64,000 bases of DNA from positions 496,001 to 560,000 of the forward strand of contig NZ_JAUHPX010000001.1 of the NCBI RefSeq assembly GCF_030418305.1. Reading direction: 5' to 3'. Both the position numbers and the translations under genes were made by a program. Positions 1 to 8,116 of the stretch are shown here, one piece after another. Origin of the DNA: Demequina lignilytica (GTDB lineage: Bacteria; Actinomycetota; Actinomycetes; Actinomycetales; Demequinaceae). Positions within the stretch are counted from its first letter, which is position 1; every line of letters begins with the position of its first letter. The notes below the pieces were generated by a model. The model saw only the letters and a list, made by a program, of their open reading frames with translations, did not search any database and had not been told where the DNA came from.

Positions 1-1230
1 ATGCGTGAGGTGCTCGAGGGTTCTCAGGCCGTGGCGCGCACCGTCGCGCGGTGCCGTCCGGGCGTGGTGTGCGCGTACCCGATCTCCCCGCAGACCCACA
101 TCGTCGAGGCGCTGTCCGTGATGGCGCGCACGGGCGAGCTGCGCGACTGCGAGTACGTCAACGTCGAGTCGGAGTTCTCCGCGATGTCCGTCTCGATCGG
201 CGCGTCCGCCGCAGGGTCGCGGGCCTACACCGCGACCGCCTCGCAGGGCCTCCTCTACATGGCGGAGGCCGTGTACAACGCCGCCGGGATGGGGCTGCCG
301 ATCGTCATGACGGTCGCGAACCGCGCGGTGGGCGCGCCCATCAACATCTGGAACGACCACTCCGACGCGATGGCGATGCGCGACTCCGGCTGGCTGCAGC
401 TGTACGCCGCGGACAACCAGGAGGCCGCCGACCTCCACGTGATCGCGTTCGCGGCCGCCGAGGAGCTCGGCATCCCCGCCATGGTGTGCATGGACGGGTT
501 CGTGCTCACCCACGCCACGGACGTCCTGGAGCTCGCGACGCAGGAGCAGATCGACGGCTTCCTGCCGCCCTACTCCCCCACCCAGGTGCTCGACATCGAC
601 CGGCCGACCACGATCGGCACCATGGCGGGCCCGGAGTCGTTCACGGAGACGAAGTACCTGCAGCACCTGCGGTTCCTCGACGCCGCCGACGTGGTCGAGG
701 CCTGGTCGGACCGGTTCACCGAGGCGTTCGGTCGTGAGGCCGGAGGGCTCGCGGTCCGCTACGACCCCGACACGCTGGACCGCGACCGGTCGGCTCCCCC
801 GGCGGGCGCCGAGGACCTGGTCGTGGTGGCCATGGGGTCGGTGATCGGCACCCTGCAGGAGGCGATCGCGCCGATGCGCGCCGAGGGCCTGCCGGTCCGC
901 CTGGTCGGGATCTCCGCGTACCGGCCGTTCCCGCGGGAGGCGCTCAAGGCGGCGCTGGGCGAGTCGCGGCACATCGTGGTGATCGACCGGGCCCTGGAGC
1001 TGGGCTCGGGCGGCGTGCTCACGGGATGCGTCGGCCGCGCCCTCGCCGGCACGGGCTCCCGCATCCACTCCGTGGTCGCGGGGCTCGGCGGTCGCCCGAT
1101 CCTCGAGGGCTCCCTGCGCGACGTCATCGCCCGGGCGCTGGCGGGCGAGCAGCGCGGGCTCGAGTTCCTCGACCTCAAGACGGGCGGCGTCCCCGTGCCG
1201 CCCGTGGGCGCGACGGAGGTGGCGCGATGA
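1..1230 (+). CDS. porA: 2-oxoacid (pyruvate):ferredoxin oxidoreductase, alpha subunit
   Basis: 409-residue protein with the typical alpha-subunit start: an EGSQAVA stretch near residue 6, then AYPISPQTHIVE (residues 25-36), the Pyr-domain signature of pyruvate/2-oxoacid:ferredoxin oxidoreductases. The family decarboxylates pyruvate or another 2-oxoacid to the acyl-CoA and passes electrons to ferredoxin. The ATG is the first base of the window, so the promoter and any upstream partner are outside it. The C-terminal half contains the transketolase C-like domain. The stop overlaps the porB start (ATGA), so the two are translationally coupled. The pyruvate specificity is inferred; 2-oxoglutarate or 2-oxoisovalerate are possible. 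No gamma subunit lies downstream; it may be upstream. Confidence 0.93.
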   Translation: MREVLEGSQAVARTVARCRPGVVCAYPISPQTHIVEALSVMARTGELRDCEYVNVESEFSAMSVSIGASAAGSRAYTATASQGLLYMAEAVYNAAGMGLPIVMTVANRAVGAPINIWNDHSDAMAMRDSGWLQLYAADNQEAADLHVIAFAAAEELGIPAMVCMDGFVLTHATDVLELATQEQIDGFLPPYSPTQVLDIDRPTTIGTMAGPESFTETKYLQHLRFLDAADVVEAWSDRFTEAFGREAGGLAVRYDPDTLDRDRSAPPAGAEDLVVVAMGSVIGTLQEAIAPMRAEGLPVRLVGISAYRPFPREALKAALGESRHIVVIDRALELGSGGVLTGCVGRALAGTGSRIHSVVAGLGGRPILEGSLRDVIARALAGEQRGLEFLDLKTGGVPVPPVGATEVAR

Positions 1231-2222
1231 GCACGGTCCACATCCCGTTCCTGCAGACCGGCACCCTCGCCGTGGGCGGGAGGCTGCTGGACGATGCGGA
1301 GCGCTCGGTCCAGTCGCAGGCCGACCGACCGTCCTCGCTCACCCGGGGTCACCGTGCGTGTCAGGGCTGCGCCGAGGCGCTCGCCGCGCGCTGGGTCATG
1401 GACACGGCGGTCGAGGCGGCCGACGGCAGGCTGGTGGTCGCGAACGCGACTGGCTGCCTCGAGGTGTTCTCGACGCTCTATCCCGAGAGCGCCTGGAAGC
1501 CGCCGTGGATCCACTCGCTCTTCGCCAACGCCGCCGCCGTGGCGACCGGGATCGCGTCCTCCCTGCACGCGCAGGGCCGCGACGACGTGCGTGTCCTGGC
1601 CCAGGGCGGCGACGGCGGCACCGTCGACATCGGGCTCGCTGCCGTGTCCGGCATGTTCGAGCGCAACGACGACGTGCTGTACGTCTGCTACGACAACCAG
1701 GGCTACATGAACACGGGCGTGCAACGCTCGTCGGCCACCCCGCCCTCGGCTCGCACCGCGACCACGCCGGCCGTGGGCCGCCAGCCGGGCGCGCCCCAGG
1801 GCACCGGCAAGTCGATGGTGAAGATCGCGATGGCCCACGAGATCCCCTACGTCGCGAGCGCCACGGTGGCGGACCTCCGCGATCTTGAGGCCAAGGTCCG
1901 CACCGCGATGTCGATCCACGGCGCGCGGTACCTGCACGTGCTGGTGCCGTGCCCGCTGGGCTGGGGATCGAGCTCCTCGGAGTCGATCTCCCTGTCGCGG
2001 GCCGCCGTGCAGTCCGGGATCTTCCCCGTGGTCGAGGCGCGCGCGGGCGAGCTCACCGACGTCCAGCGCATCCGCGAGCGCATGGACGTCGAGGCGTACC
2101 TGCGGCCGCAGGCGCGCTTCGCGCACCTGTTCAAGCCCGGCGGCGAGGACGCCCTGAACCGCTGGCGCGCGCTCGCCGAGGCGAACATCCGTCGCTACGA
2201 CCTGCTGGGAGGACGACCATGA
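1227..2222 (+). CDS. porB: 2-oxoacid (pyruvate):ferredoxin oxidoreductase, beta subunit
   Basis: 331 residues from the ATG inside the ATGA overlap with porA; longer open-frame starts lie within porA and are rejected. The thiamine diphosphate site is visible as GDGG (residues 128-131) followed by YDNQGYMNTG (from residue 155). Cysteines C45-x2-C48 (RACQGCAE), C77 (ATGCLE) and a later Cys in CPLGW match the 4Fe-4S ligands of the family. It pairs with the alpha subunit to form the catalytic TPP centre. The stop overlaps the next gene (ATGA), so all three genes form one coupled operon. Confidence 0.93.
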   Translation: MSTVHIPFLQTGTLAVGGRLLDDAERSVQSQADRPSSLTRGHRACQGCAEALAARWVMDTAVEAADGRLVVANATGCLEVFSTLYPESAWKPPWIHSLFANAAAVATGIASSLHAQGRDDVRVLAQGGDGGTVDIGLAAVSGMFERNDDVLYVCYDNQGYMNTGVQRSSATPPSARTATTPAVGRQPGAPQGTGKSMVKIAMAHEIPYVASATVADLRDLEAKVRTAMSIHGARYLHVLVPCPLGWGSSSSESISLSRAAVQSGIFPVVEARAGELTDVQRIRERMDVEAYLRPQARFAHLFKPGGEDALNRWRALAEANIRRYDLLGGRP

Positions 2223-3862
2223 GCGGCCACGACGCCCCTCCGACCCTGGGGCTGAGCACGGGTCCGGCGACCTCGCTGAGCTATCACACGGGCACGTGGC
2301 GCACCGAGCGGCCGGTCTACGTCGACCTCGCTCCCCCGTGCTCGCTGGCGTGCCCCTCGGGCGAGGACATCCGCTCCTGGCTGGGCTCCACCCAGGAGGG
2401 CGAGGCGGGCTTCGAGACCGCGTGGCGGCGCATCGTCGCCGCGAACCCGCTGCCCGCCGTCATGGGTCGCATCTGCTACCACCCCTGCCAGGCGGCCTGC
2501 AACCGCGGCGAGGTCGACGAGGAGGTCGGCATCAACGCGGTCGAGCGCTTCCTGGGCGACACCGCGCTCGAGCGGGGGTGGGCGCTGCCGGTGCCCACCG
2601 CATCGTCCGGACGCCGCGTCCTGGTGGTCGGATCCGGACCCGCGGGGCTGTCCGCGGCGTACCACCTGCGGCAGCGCGGGCACGACGTCACGGTCCGGGA
2701 GGCGGCCGCCGAGCCGGGCGGAATGATGCGCTACGGCATCCCCGCGTACCGGCTGCCGCGAACGGTGCTCGCCGCGGAGATCCGCCGCATCGAGGCGACC
2801 GGCGTCCGGATCGAGTGCGGCGTGCGGGTGGACAGCCTGGACGATGCGCAGGCCGAGTTCGACGCGGTGGTCCTGACCGTGGGGGCCGGGGTCGCGCACC
2901 ACGTGGACATCCCCGCGGGCGCGGCGGCGAAGATCGTCGACGCGATCGACGTGCTCCGCGACGTGGCGTCGGGCAACGCTCCGCTGCTGGGTCGCCGGGT
3001 CGCGGTGTACGGCGGCGGCAACACCGCGATGGACGCGGCGCGCACCGCCCGGCGCCTCGGGGCGTCCGACGCGGTCGTGGTCTACCGGCGCACGCGCGAG
3101 CAGATGCCCGCGCATCCGACGGAGCTCGAGGACGCGGTCGGCGAGGGCGTCCGGGTGCAGTGGCTGTCGACCATCTCGGAGGTGTCGGGGCCGACCGTCA
3201 CCATCGAGCGGATGGAGCTCGACGAGTCCGGCCGCCCGGTCGGAACCGGGGTGTTCGAGGAGCTCGACGCGGACACCGTGATGCTGGCGGTGGGCCAGGA
3301 GGCGGACCTGTCGCTGCTGTCCGGCGTGGACGACGTCGACGTGCGCGACGGCGTGATCGCCGTGGACCCCGGCACCCTGATGACCGGGCGCGACGGGGTG
3401 TTCGCGGCGGGCGACGCCTCGCCGGGATCCCGGACCGCGACGTTCGCGATCGGGCGGGGGGCGCGGGCCGCGGCCGCGGTCGACGCGTGGCTGGCCTCGC
3501 GCGTGCTGCCGGCCGAGCCGGTGGTCCGCGAGGCGGAGGCGTCCCGGCTCAACGCCTGGTACTACTCCGACGCCCCGAAGCAGCACCGGGCGGAGCTCGA
3601 GGCGGCCCGGCGCGTCACCGGTTTCGAGGAGGTGCTGGCGGGACTCGACGCGGAGCACGCGGTGTTCGAGGCGCGGCGATGCATGTCCTGCGGGTCGTGC
3701 TTCGAGTGCGACAACTGCTTCGGGATGTGCCCGGACGACGCGATCCGGAAGCTCGGCCCCGGGATGAGGTACGAGATCGACTACGACTACTGCAAGGGCT
3801 GCGGGATCTGCGCGGCGGAGTGTCCGTGCGGAGCGATCGACATGATCCCCGAGGAGCGGTAG
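2219..3862 (+). CDS. FAD/NAD(P)-dependent oxidoreductase with C-terminal 2x4Fe-4S ferredoxin domain
   Basis: 547 residues. The N-terminal part resembles the glutamate synthase small chain/DPD domain: Cys 41, 45, 86, 90 and 94 in CSLAC and CYHPCQAAC. A Rossmann FAD site follows (VVGSGPAGLSA, about residues 136-146), then a second nucleotide site (YGGGNTAMDAA), then a C-terminal ferredoxin module with CMSCGSC, CDNCFGMCP and CKGCGICAAECPCG. Coupled by an ATGA overlap to porB, it most likely links the oxoacid oxidoreductase to the NAD(P)H pool and supplies the delta-type ferredoxin clusters. That role is inferred from context. It is the last gene of the operon, with a strong hairpin 16 bases after the stop. 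Confidence 0.88.
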   Translation: MSGHDAPPTLGLSTGPATSLSYHTGTWRTERPVYVDLAPPCSLACPSGEDIRSWLGSTQEGEAGFETAWRRIVAANPLPAVMGRICYHPCQAACNRGEVDEEVGINAVERFLGDTALERGWALPVPTASSGRRVLVVGSGPAGLSAAYHLRQRGHDVTVREAAAEPGGMMRYGIPAYRLPRTVLAAEIRRIEATGVRIECGVRVDSLDDAQAEFDAVVLTVGAGVAHHVDIPAGAAAKIVDAIDVLRDVASGNAPLLGRRVAVYGGGNTAMDAARTARRLGASDAVVVYRRTREQMPAHPTELEDAVGEGVRVQWLSTISEVSGPTVTIERMELDESGRPVGTGVFEELDADTVMLAVGQEADLSLLSGVDDVDVRDGVIAVDPGTLMTGRDGVFAAGDASPGSRTATFAIGRGARAAAAVDAWLASRVLPAEPVVREAEASRLNAWYYSDAPKQHRAELEAARRVTGFEEVLAGLDAEHAVFEARRCMSCGSCFECDNCFGMCPDDAIRKLGPGMRYEIDYDYCKGCGICAAECPCGAIDMIPEER

Positions 3863-3877
3863 CGCGATGCGTCCCGG

Positions 3878-3924
3878 GAGGAGATGAGGGTACGGAATCG
3901 GCTGATTCGTACTCTCATCTCCTC
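3878..3924. terminator. Bidirectional hairpin between convergent genes
   Basis: Arms 3878-3899 and 3904-3924 are complementary over about 21 pairs with one bulged G and one G-T pair; the loop is GCTG. It sits between the convergent por operon and gluconokinase gene and covers the gluconokinase stop codon. There is no T-run on either side, as is common for terminators in GC-rich actinobacteria. Confidence 0.75.
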
Positions 3925-4471
3925 ACAGCGCGCGGCGGAGCGCGGCGACCGCGGCGGCCACCACGGAATCGGGCGGCAGCGTGGCGTCCACCACCACGCC
4001 CGCCTCGTCGTCGTCGAGCATCTCCAGCGTCGCGTACTGCGACGCGACCAGGCTCGCGGGCATGAAGTGCCCCTCGCGCGACGATGCGCGACGCAGGGCC
4101 TCCTCCTCCGTCAGGTGAAGGTGCAGGAAGGACGCGGTGGGAGCGCCGGCACGGATGCGGTCGCGGTAGGCACGACGCAGCGCCGAGCATGCGAGCACCA
4201 GGCCTCCGGATGCCTCCGCCTCCGCGAGCGCCGCGCCGCAGGCGTCGAGCCAGGGCCAACGGTCGTCGTCGGTCAGAGGCACGCCCGAGGCCATCTTGGC
4301 GGTGTTCTCGGCAGGGTGGAGGTCGTCGCCGTCCGCGAACGGCACCCCGAGCGCGGCGGCGAGCGCGGCCCCGATGGTGGACTTGCCGGTCGCCGACGGG
4401 CCCATCACGACGACGAGAGGGGCACGCTGCGTCGCACCTGGGCCACGACTCGGAATCGACCTGGCAGGCAT
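3923..4471 (-). CDS. gntK: Gluconokinase
   Basis: 182 residues from the ATG at 4471 (an upstream ATG would add 26 unsupported residues). The Walker A motif GPSATGKST spans residues 24-32, followed by the DGDDLHP motif typical of GntK-type carbohydrate kinases and the HFMPASLVASQ stretch near the C-terminus. The family phosphorylates D-gluconate to 6-phosphogluconate, feeding the pentose phosphate or Entner-Doudoroff route. Length fits the family (about 165-185). It stands alone, with no gluconate permease or GntR regulator nearby. Its stop codon lies inside the hairpin shared with the convergent por operon. Confidence 0.9.
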   Translation of the reverse strand: MPARSIPSRGPGATQRAPLVVVMGPSATGKSTIGAALAAALGVPFADGDDLHPAENTAKMASGVPLTDDDRWPWLDACGAALAEAEASGGLVLACSALRRAYRDRIRAGAPTASFLHLHLTEEEALRRASSREGHFMPASLVASQYATLEMLDDDEAGVVVDATLPPDSVVAAAVAALRRAL

Positions 4472-4573
4472 GTCGCTACGGTACCGGGAGCCCCGGTCCA
4501 CGGCCGGCCTGCGTGCCGTCCATCTCCGCGCCACGGGAGCCATGTGCACGTCATCGACCAGGCCTGCATGTGT

Positions 4574-5770
4574 CTACTCGTGTTCAGGCAGCCGCGGCGC
4601 CGACCAACCAGGGTCACGGCCGATGAGCGCGGCGCGCGTGACGGCGGCTGAGCCGAATCGATCGCGGACCGCATCGAGGGCGGTGTCGATGCGCGCCCCG
4701 TCATGCCAGTCGATCGGGAGCTCGGGCTGCACCGAGCCGGCGCTGGTCAGCTGCGCGAGCGAGACGCCGATGAGGGTGACGCCCCGGCCGGAGATGTCGG
4801 GACCCGCCGCCGCGAGCAATCGCTGGGCGACGCCGAGCAGCACCTCGGTGCGATCGGTAGGCGCGGCAAGCGTGTGCGATCGGGTCGCCTTCGTGAAGTC
4901 GCCGTAGCGGAGCCTCAGGACCACGGTGGCGCACACCGATCCGCGATCGCGCAGGCGCCTCGCGAGGCCGTCGACGATCTGGGTGAGGATCAGCCCGAGC
5001 TCACCACCGGTGTACGACCGATTGCCGAGCGCGCGTTGCGAGCCGATGGATCCGTGGCGCTTGGTCGTCTCGACCGGCCGCGGGTCCCGGAGCCGGGCCA
5101 GCGCGTGCAGATGCGCCCCCGCCGCCTTGCCGAGCCACTGCTCGGCGGTCGCCGCTTCGAGCTCGGCCAACTGCCCGACGGTGTAGACGCCGTTGCCGTG
5201 AAGCTTCTCCGCGGTCACCGCGCCCACGCCCCAGAGCCGTTCGACGGGGAGTGGATGAAGGAACGCCTCCTCGCTCTCCGGCTCCACGACGAGGAGACCG
5301 TCGGGCTTGCTGACCGCGCTCGCCACCTTCGCGAGGAACTTGGTTCTCGCGACGCCCACCGAGATCGGAAGCCCGACCTCGGCACGTACGCGCTCTCGCA
5401 GGCGCACGGCGATCTCCTCAGGAGTCCCGACGAGACGGCGAAGCCCGCCCACCTCGAGGAACGCCTCATCGATCGAGACGCCCTCCACGTACGGAGTGGT
5501 GTCCCGGAAGATCGCGAACACTGCACGGCTCGCGGCCGAGTAGGCCTCCATGCGGGGAGGGACGACGATGGCGTCGGGGCAGAGCGCACGCGCCCGCCGC
5601 ACCCCCATCGCGGTGCGCACGCCCCGGGCCTTCGCCTCATAGCTCGCGGCCACCACGACACCGCCGCCCACGATCACAGGACGTCCGCGCAGTGCGGGCT
5701 CGTCGCGCTGCTCGACCGAGGCGTAGAACGCGTCGAGGTCGGCGTGGAGCACCGTCGCTTCGCCGCGCAT
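4574..5770 (-). CDS. dinB: DNA polymerase IV (Y-family translesion polymerase)
   Basis: 398 residues from the ATG at 5770, preceded by a good ribosome site (GGGAGG); a longer frame to 5908 lacks family similarity. Catalytic acidic residues are in ADLDAFYASVEQ (D11, D13) and VSIDEAF (D101, E102), the palm-domain motifs of Y-family polymerases. Two helix-hairpin-helix-like stretches (LWGVGAVTAEKL) and a little-finger domain follow. The family bypasses lesions with low fidelity. No beta-clamp motif was sought in detail. I see no LexA box just upstream. Confidence 0.93.
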   Translation of the reverse strand: MRGEATVLHADLDAFYASVEQRDEPALRGRPVIVGGGVVVAASYEAKARGVRTAMGVRRARALCPDAIVVPPRMEAYSAASRAVFAIFRDTTPYVEGVSIDEAFLEVGGLRRLVGTPEEIAVRLRERVRAEVGLPISVGVARTKFLAKVASAVSKPDGLLVVEPESEEAFLHPLPVERLWGVGAVTAEKLHGNGVYTVGQLAELEAATAEQWLGKAAGAHLHALARLRDPRPVETTKRHGSIGSQRALGNRSYTGGELGLILTQIVDGLARRLRDRGSVCATVVLRLRYGDFTKATRSHTLAAPTDRTEVLLGVAQRLLAAAGPDISGRGVTLIGVSLAQLTSAGSVQPELPIDWHDGARIDTALDAVRDRFGSAAVTRAALIGRDPGWSAPRLPEHE

Positions 5771-5900
5771 CCCACACCTCCCGTCGCCACACGCTCTTCC
5801 CGGAATGGTCTCACCCGGTCCCGACACCGCGTGGGTGCGCCCGAGTGTCGGTTGACTCTGACCGCCACGAGCACCGGTCAGTGCGGGAAGGATCTCGGCC

Positions 5901-6013
5901 GTGCTCAAGTCCTATCCCGCCGAGTTCCGTCGTGATGTCGTCGCGGTCACCCGTCAGGGCGGCTCGATCGCGCAGATCGTGAAGGACCCCGGCATCGCCG
6001 AGTCGTGCCTGCG
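5901..6013 (+). pseudogene. IS3-family transposase OrfA remnant (N-terminus only)
   Basis: From the GTG at 5901 the frame reads LKSYPAEFRRDVVAVTRQGG then SIAQIVKDPGIAESCLR, the helix-turn-helix start of IS3-type OrfA proteins. It breaks off directly at the 3' end of the neighbouring tRNA gene, with no stop, no OrfB and no clear inverted repeats. About 37 codons survive. This is a dead fragment of a transposable element left beside a tRNA. Confidence 0.7.
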
Positions 6014-6015
6014 TG

Positions 6016-6089
6016 TGGGCCAGGCGGGACTTGAACCCGCGACCGATGGATTATGAGTCCACTGCTCTAACCGGCTGAGCTACTGGCCC
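6016..6089 (-). tRNA. tRNA with CAT anticodon, probably tRNA-Ile2 (lysidine type)
   Basis: The reverse strand folds as a complete cloverleaf: acceptor GGGCCAG/CTGGCCC, D arm AGCTCAGCCGGTTAGAGC, anticodon loop CTCATAA, and a T arm with GGTTCAAGTCC. The acceptor C4-G69 and C5-G68 pairs and overall resemblance to known tRNA-Ile(CAU) genes favour Ile2, whose C34 is modified by TilS, over elongator Met. CCA is not encoded. Confidence 0.85.
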
Positions 6090-6189
6090 GGGGCCCCCGA
6101 GGAGGCCGCCGGACAGTCTAGCCGGGGCCGCAGGCGCCCCCGCGGTGTCATCACCATGCCCGAAGATCCGGTACAGTATTCGAGCGCGA

Positions 6190-6262
6190 TCCTCCGTAGC
6201 TCAATTGGCAGAGCAGCCGACTGTTAATCGGCAGGTTACTGGTTCGAGTCCAGTCGGGGGAG
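6190..6262 (+). tRNA. tRNA-Asn (GTT)
   Basis: The cloverleaf has acceptor TCCTCCG/CGGGGGA, D arm AGCTCAATTGGCAGAGC, anticodon loop CTGTTAA (anticodon GTT) and T arm GGTTCGAGTCC. CCA follows directly at 6263-6265. A TACAGT-like -10 element lies about 15 bases upstream. Confidence 0.95.
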
Positions 6263-6267
6263 CCACC

Positions 6268-6306
6268 GGAGCCGGTCCTCATCGAGGGCCGGCTCCTTCT
6301 CTTTCC
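6268..6306 (+). terminator. Rho-independent terminator after tRNA-Asn
   Basis: The stem GGAGCCGGTCC/GGGCCGGCTCC (11 pairs, one wobble) with a 7-base loop is followed by a pyrimidine-rich TTCTCTTTCC tail at 6297-6306. Confidence 0.85.
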
Positions 6307-6313
6307 AGGCCTT

Positions 6314-6718
6314 TCACCGCGCCAGGCGATGCGCCCGCTCGACCAGCGCATCGGCCACCGTGTTGCGGTAGACGGTGAGGAGCTGCTGCCGCTCGATCCG
6401 CTCGCGGCGGTTCAGCCGCGGCTCCGCGAGCACGCCCCACCCCAGCAGCGCGGCGCCGATCAGCCCCACGCCGGGGTCGCCGAACACGATCGCGTATGCG
6501 AGCACCAGGGGCGCCGCAAGGATCAGCAGCGGCGAGCGGTCCCACCACGGGCGCAGGGAGCCCTCGTCCCGCATCGCGCGGCGCACCACCCCCGGCGCGT
6601 GCCGGGTCAACGCCGCGACGCGCACATCCCGCAGCGCCCGGGTCGAGGGCACGAGCGACTCGTCGAGCGCGGCCACGTCGTGGCGCGCCCGCGTGCGGAC
6701 CGTGCGCACGGCGTCCAT
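6314..6718 (-). CDS. Small membrane protein of unknown function
   Basis: 134 residues. The first 65 residues are Arg-rich and hydrophilic. Two adjacent hydrophobic segments follow (LLILAAPLVLAYAIVFG and VGLIGAALLGWGVLA), and the C-terminus is basic with RRERIERQQLL. I do not recognise a family. It is separated from the VOC gene upstream by about 50 bases and ends close to the tRNA-Asn terminator. The topology suggests a hairpin in the cytoplasmic membrane with both ends inside. Confidence 0.6.
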   Translation of the reverse strand: MDAVRTVRTRARHDVAALDESLVPSTRALRDVRVAALTRHAPGVVRRAMRDEGSLRPWWDRSPLLILAAPLVLAYAIVFGDPGVGLIGAALLGWGVLAEPRLNRRERIERQQLLTVYRNTVADALVERAHRLAR

Positions 6719-6767
6719 ATTCGGGACGTTACCAGCGGCGCCCCCGAACGCAAGTGGAGCACCGGCG

Positions 6768-7193
6768 CTATCCCCCGAACGCCACCGTGCCGTCCGGGCC
6801 CACGGGCGAGAAGGGGTTCATCGCGACCTCCCACACGTGGCCGTCGGGGTCGGCGACGTACCCGCTGTAGCCGCCCCAGAACACCTTCTCCGGTCGCTTC
6901 AGCAGGGTCGCGCCGGCGGCCAGCGCCTGGTCGACCACCGCGTCCACCTCGGCCTCCGTCGGGTAGTTCTGAGCGAGCGTCATGGCGCCCGTCCCGAGAG
7001 CGGCGCCGGGCCTCCCCTGGTCCGCGGCGAGATCCTCGCGCCCGAACAGCCCGATCACCACGCCGTTCGCCTGGAAGAAGACGATGCCCTCCTGCGCCTG
7101 CGCGGGCCTCCACCCCCAGGCCTCGTAGAAGGCGCGGGAGCGGGCGAGGTCGGCGACCCCCAGGGTGATGAAGGACACGCGCGGGGCGGGCAT
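6768..7193 (-). CDS. VOC-family (glyoxalase/bleomycin-resistance fold) protein
   Basis: 141 residues from the ATG at 7193. It reads FITLGVADLARSRAFYEAWGW at the start and GYVADPDGHVWEVAMNPF near the end, the two half-motifs of vicinal-oxygen-chelate proteins, with the metal-ligand Glu in WEVA. Substrate is unknown; such proteins are metal-dependent lyases, dioxygenases or drug binders. It lies 41 bases downstream of the phosphonate-type transporter operon on the same strand and could be co-transcribed. A role in phosphonate use is possible but not shown. Confidence 0.8.
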   Translation of the reverse strand: MPAPRVSFITLGVADLARSRAFYEAWGWRPAQAQEGIVFFQANGVVIGLFGREDLAADQGRPGAALGTGAMTLAQNYPTEAEVDAVVDQALAAGATLLKRPEKVFWGGYSGYVADPDGHVWEVAMNPFSPVGPDGTVAFGG

Positions 7194-7234
7194 GCGGGCT
7201 CCTCTCGAGGCTGCTCCCACCCTACGCGCGCGAC

Positions 7235-8116
7235 CTACAGCGTGGCGGCGTCCTGCTCGACCTTCGCGTCCGAGGTCCCGGTGCCGGAGATGATCCGGTG
7301 ACGGACGGCACCGGACACCGTGTCGACCAGCACGGTCACCACGATGATCACGAACAGCAGGATCCCGATGAAGTCCCATTCGCGGTACCGGAAGGCCTGC
7401 GACAGCACCGAGCCGATGCCTCCCGCGCCGATGATGCCCAGGATCGCCGAGGCGCGGATGTTGATCTCGAAGCGGTAGAGCCAGAACGCGAGCACCTCGG
7501 GCAGCACCTGCGTCCAGTACGTCCAGCGCAGGATGGCGCTGCCGGGCGCGCCCGATGCGCGGGCCGCCTCCACGGGGCCGGGGTCGATGCCCTCCAGCGC
7601 CTCCGCCGTGAGCTTCCCGAGCGTCCCGACCGCTCCGATGCCGAGCGCCAGCGCGCCCGCGTTGGCGCCGAAGCCGAAGATCGGGAGCAGCAGGATGATC
7701 GCGAACACCAGCTCGGGCAGCGTGCGGATCGCGTTGAGGATCACGCGCGTGACCTGCACCACGACGGGATGCGAGACGTTCCGCGCGGCGAGGAAGCCCA
7801 TCGGGATCGACAGCGCCGCCCCGATCATGGTGCCGATCCACGCCATCGAGATCGACTCGAGCATGCCGCCCAGCGCGGCGGACCAGTACTCGCTGTACGG
7901 CTCGGAGAACGGGTTCTGCACGAGCCCCTTGAGCATCAGGTAGAAGTACCGCCAGCCCTCGGTGAAGATGTCCGGCAGCTTGCCCCAGTCGGCGTTGGAC
8001 AGCCAGCCCCCGCCGACGACGAGCAGGACGAGCACGATCGCGCCGATGGTGGCGCGGGCCTTGCCTGGCTCCTCGGGGCGGACGGTACGCGTCGGCGACG
8101 CGGTCTCGGCGCTCAC
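7235..8116 (-). CDS. phnE: Phosphonate-type ABC transporter permease (second PhnE)
   Basis: 293 residues from a GTG that overlaps the upstream permease stop (GTGA). It has an N-terminal membrane anchor, a long periplasmic loop, then a BPD_transp_1 core with several membrane segments and the EAARASGAPGSAIL coupling-helix (EAA) motif. IIGAGGIGSVLSQAFRYREWDFIG is the C-terminal signature of PhnE permeases. It pairs with the adjacent permease to form the heterodimeric membrane channel for a phosphonate, phosphite or similar oxyanion. Confidence 0.9.
   Translation of the reverse strand: MSAETASPTRTVRPEEPGKARATIGAIVLVLLVVGGGWLSNADWGKLPDIFTEGWRYFYLMLKGLVQNPFSEPYSEYWSAALGGMLESISMAWIGTMIGAALSIPMGFLAARNVSHPVVVQVTRVILNAIRTLPELVFAIILLLPIFGFGANAGALALGIGAVGTLGKLTAEALEGIDPGPVEAARASGAPGSAILRWTYWTQVLPEVLAFWLYRFEINIRASAILGIIGAGGIGSVLSQAFRYREWDFIGILLFVIIVVTVLVDTVSGAVRHRIISGTGTSDAKVEQDAATL

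Noticed and set aside
6016-6089. tRNA-Met (elongator) for the CAT tRNA
   Set aside because: Acceptor-stem pairs and overall resemblance fit tRNA-Ile2 better; Met cannot be wholly excluded without a TilS-determinant model.
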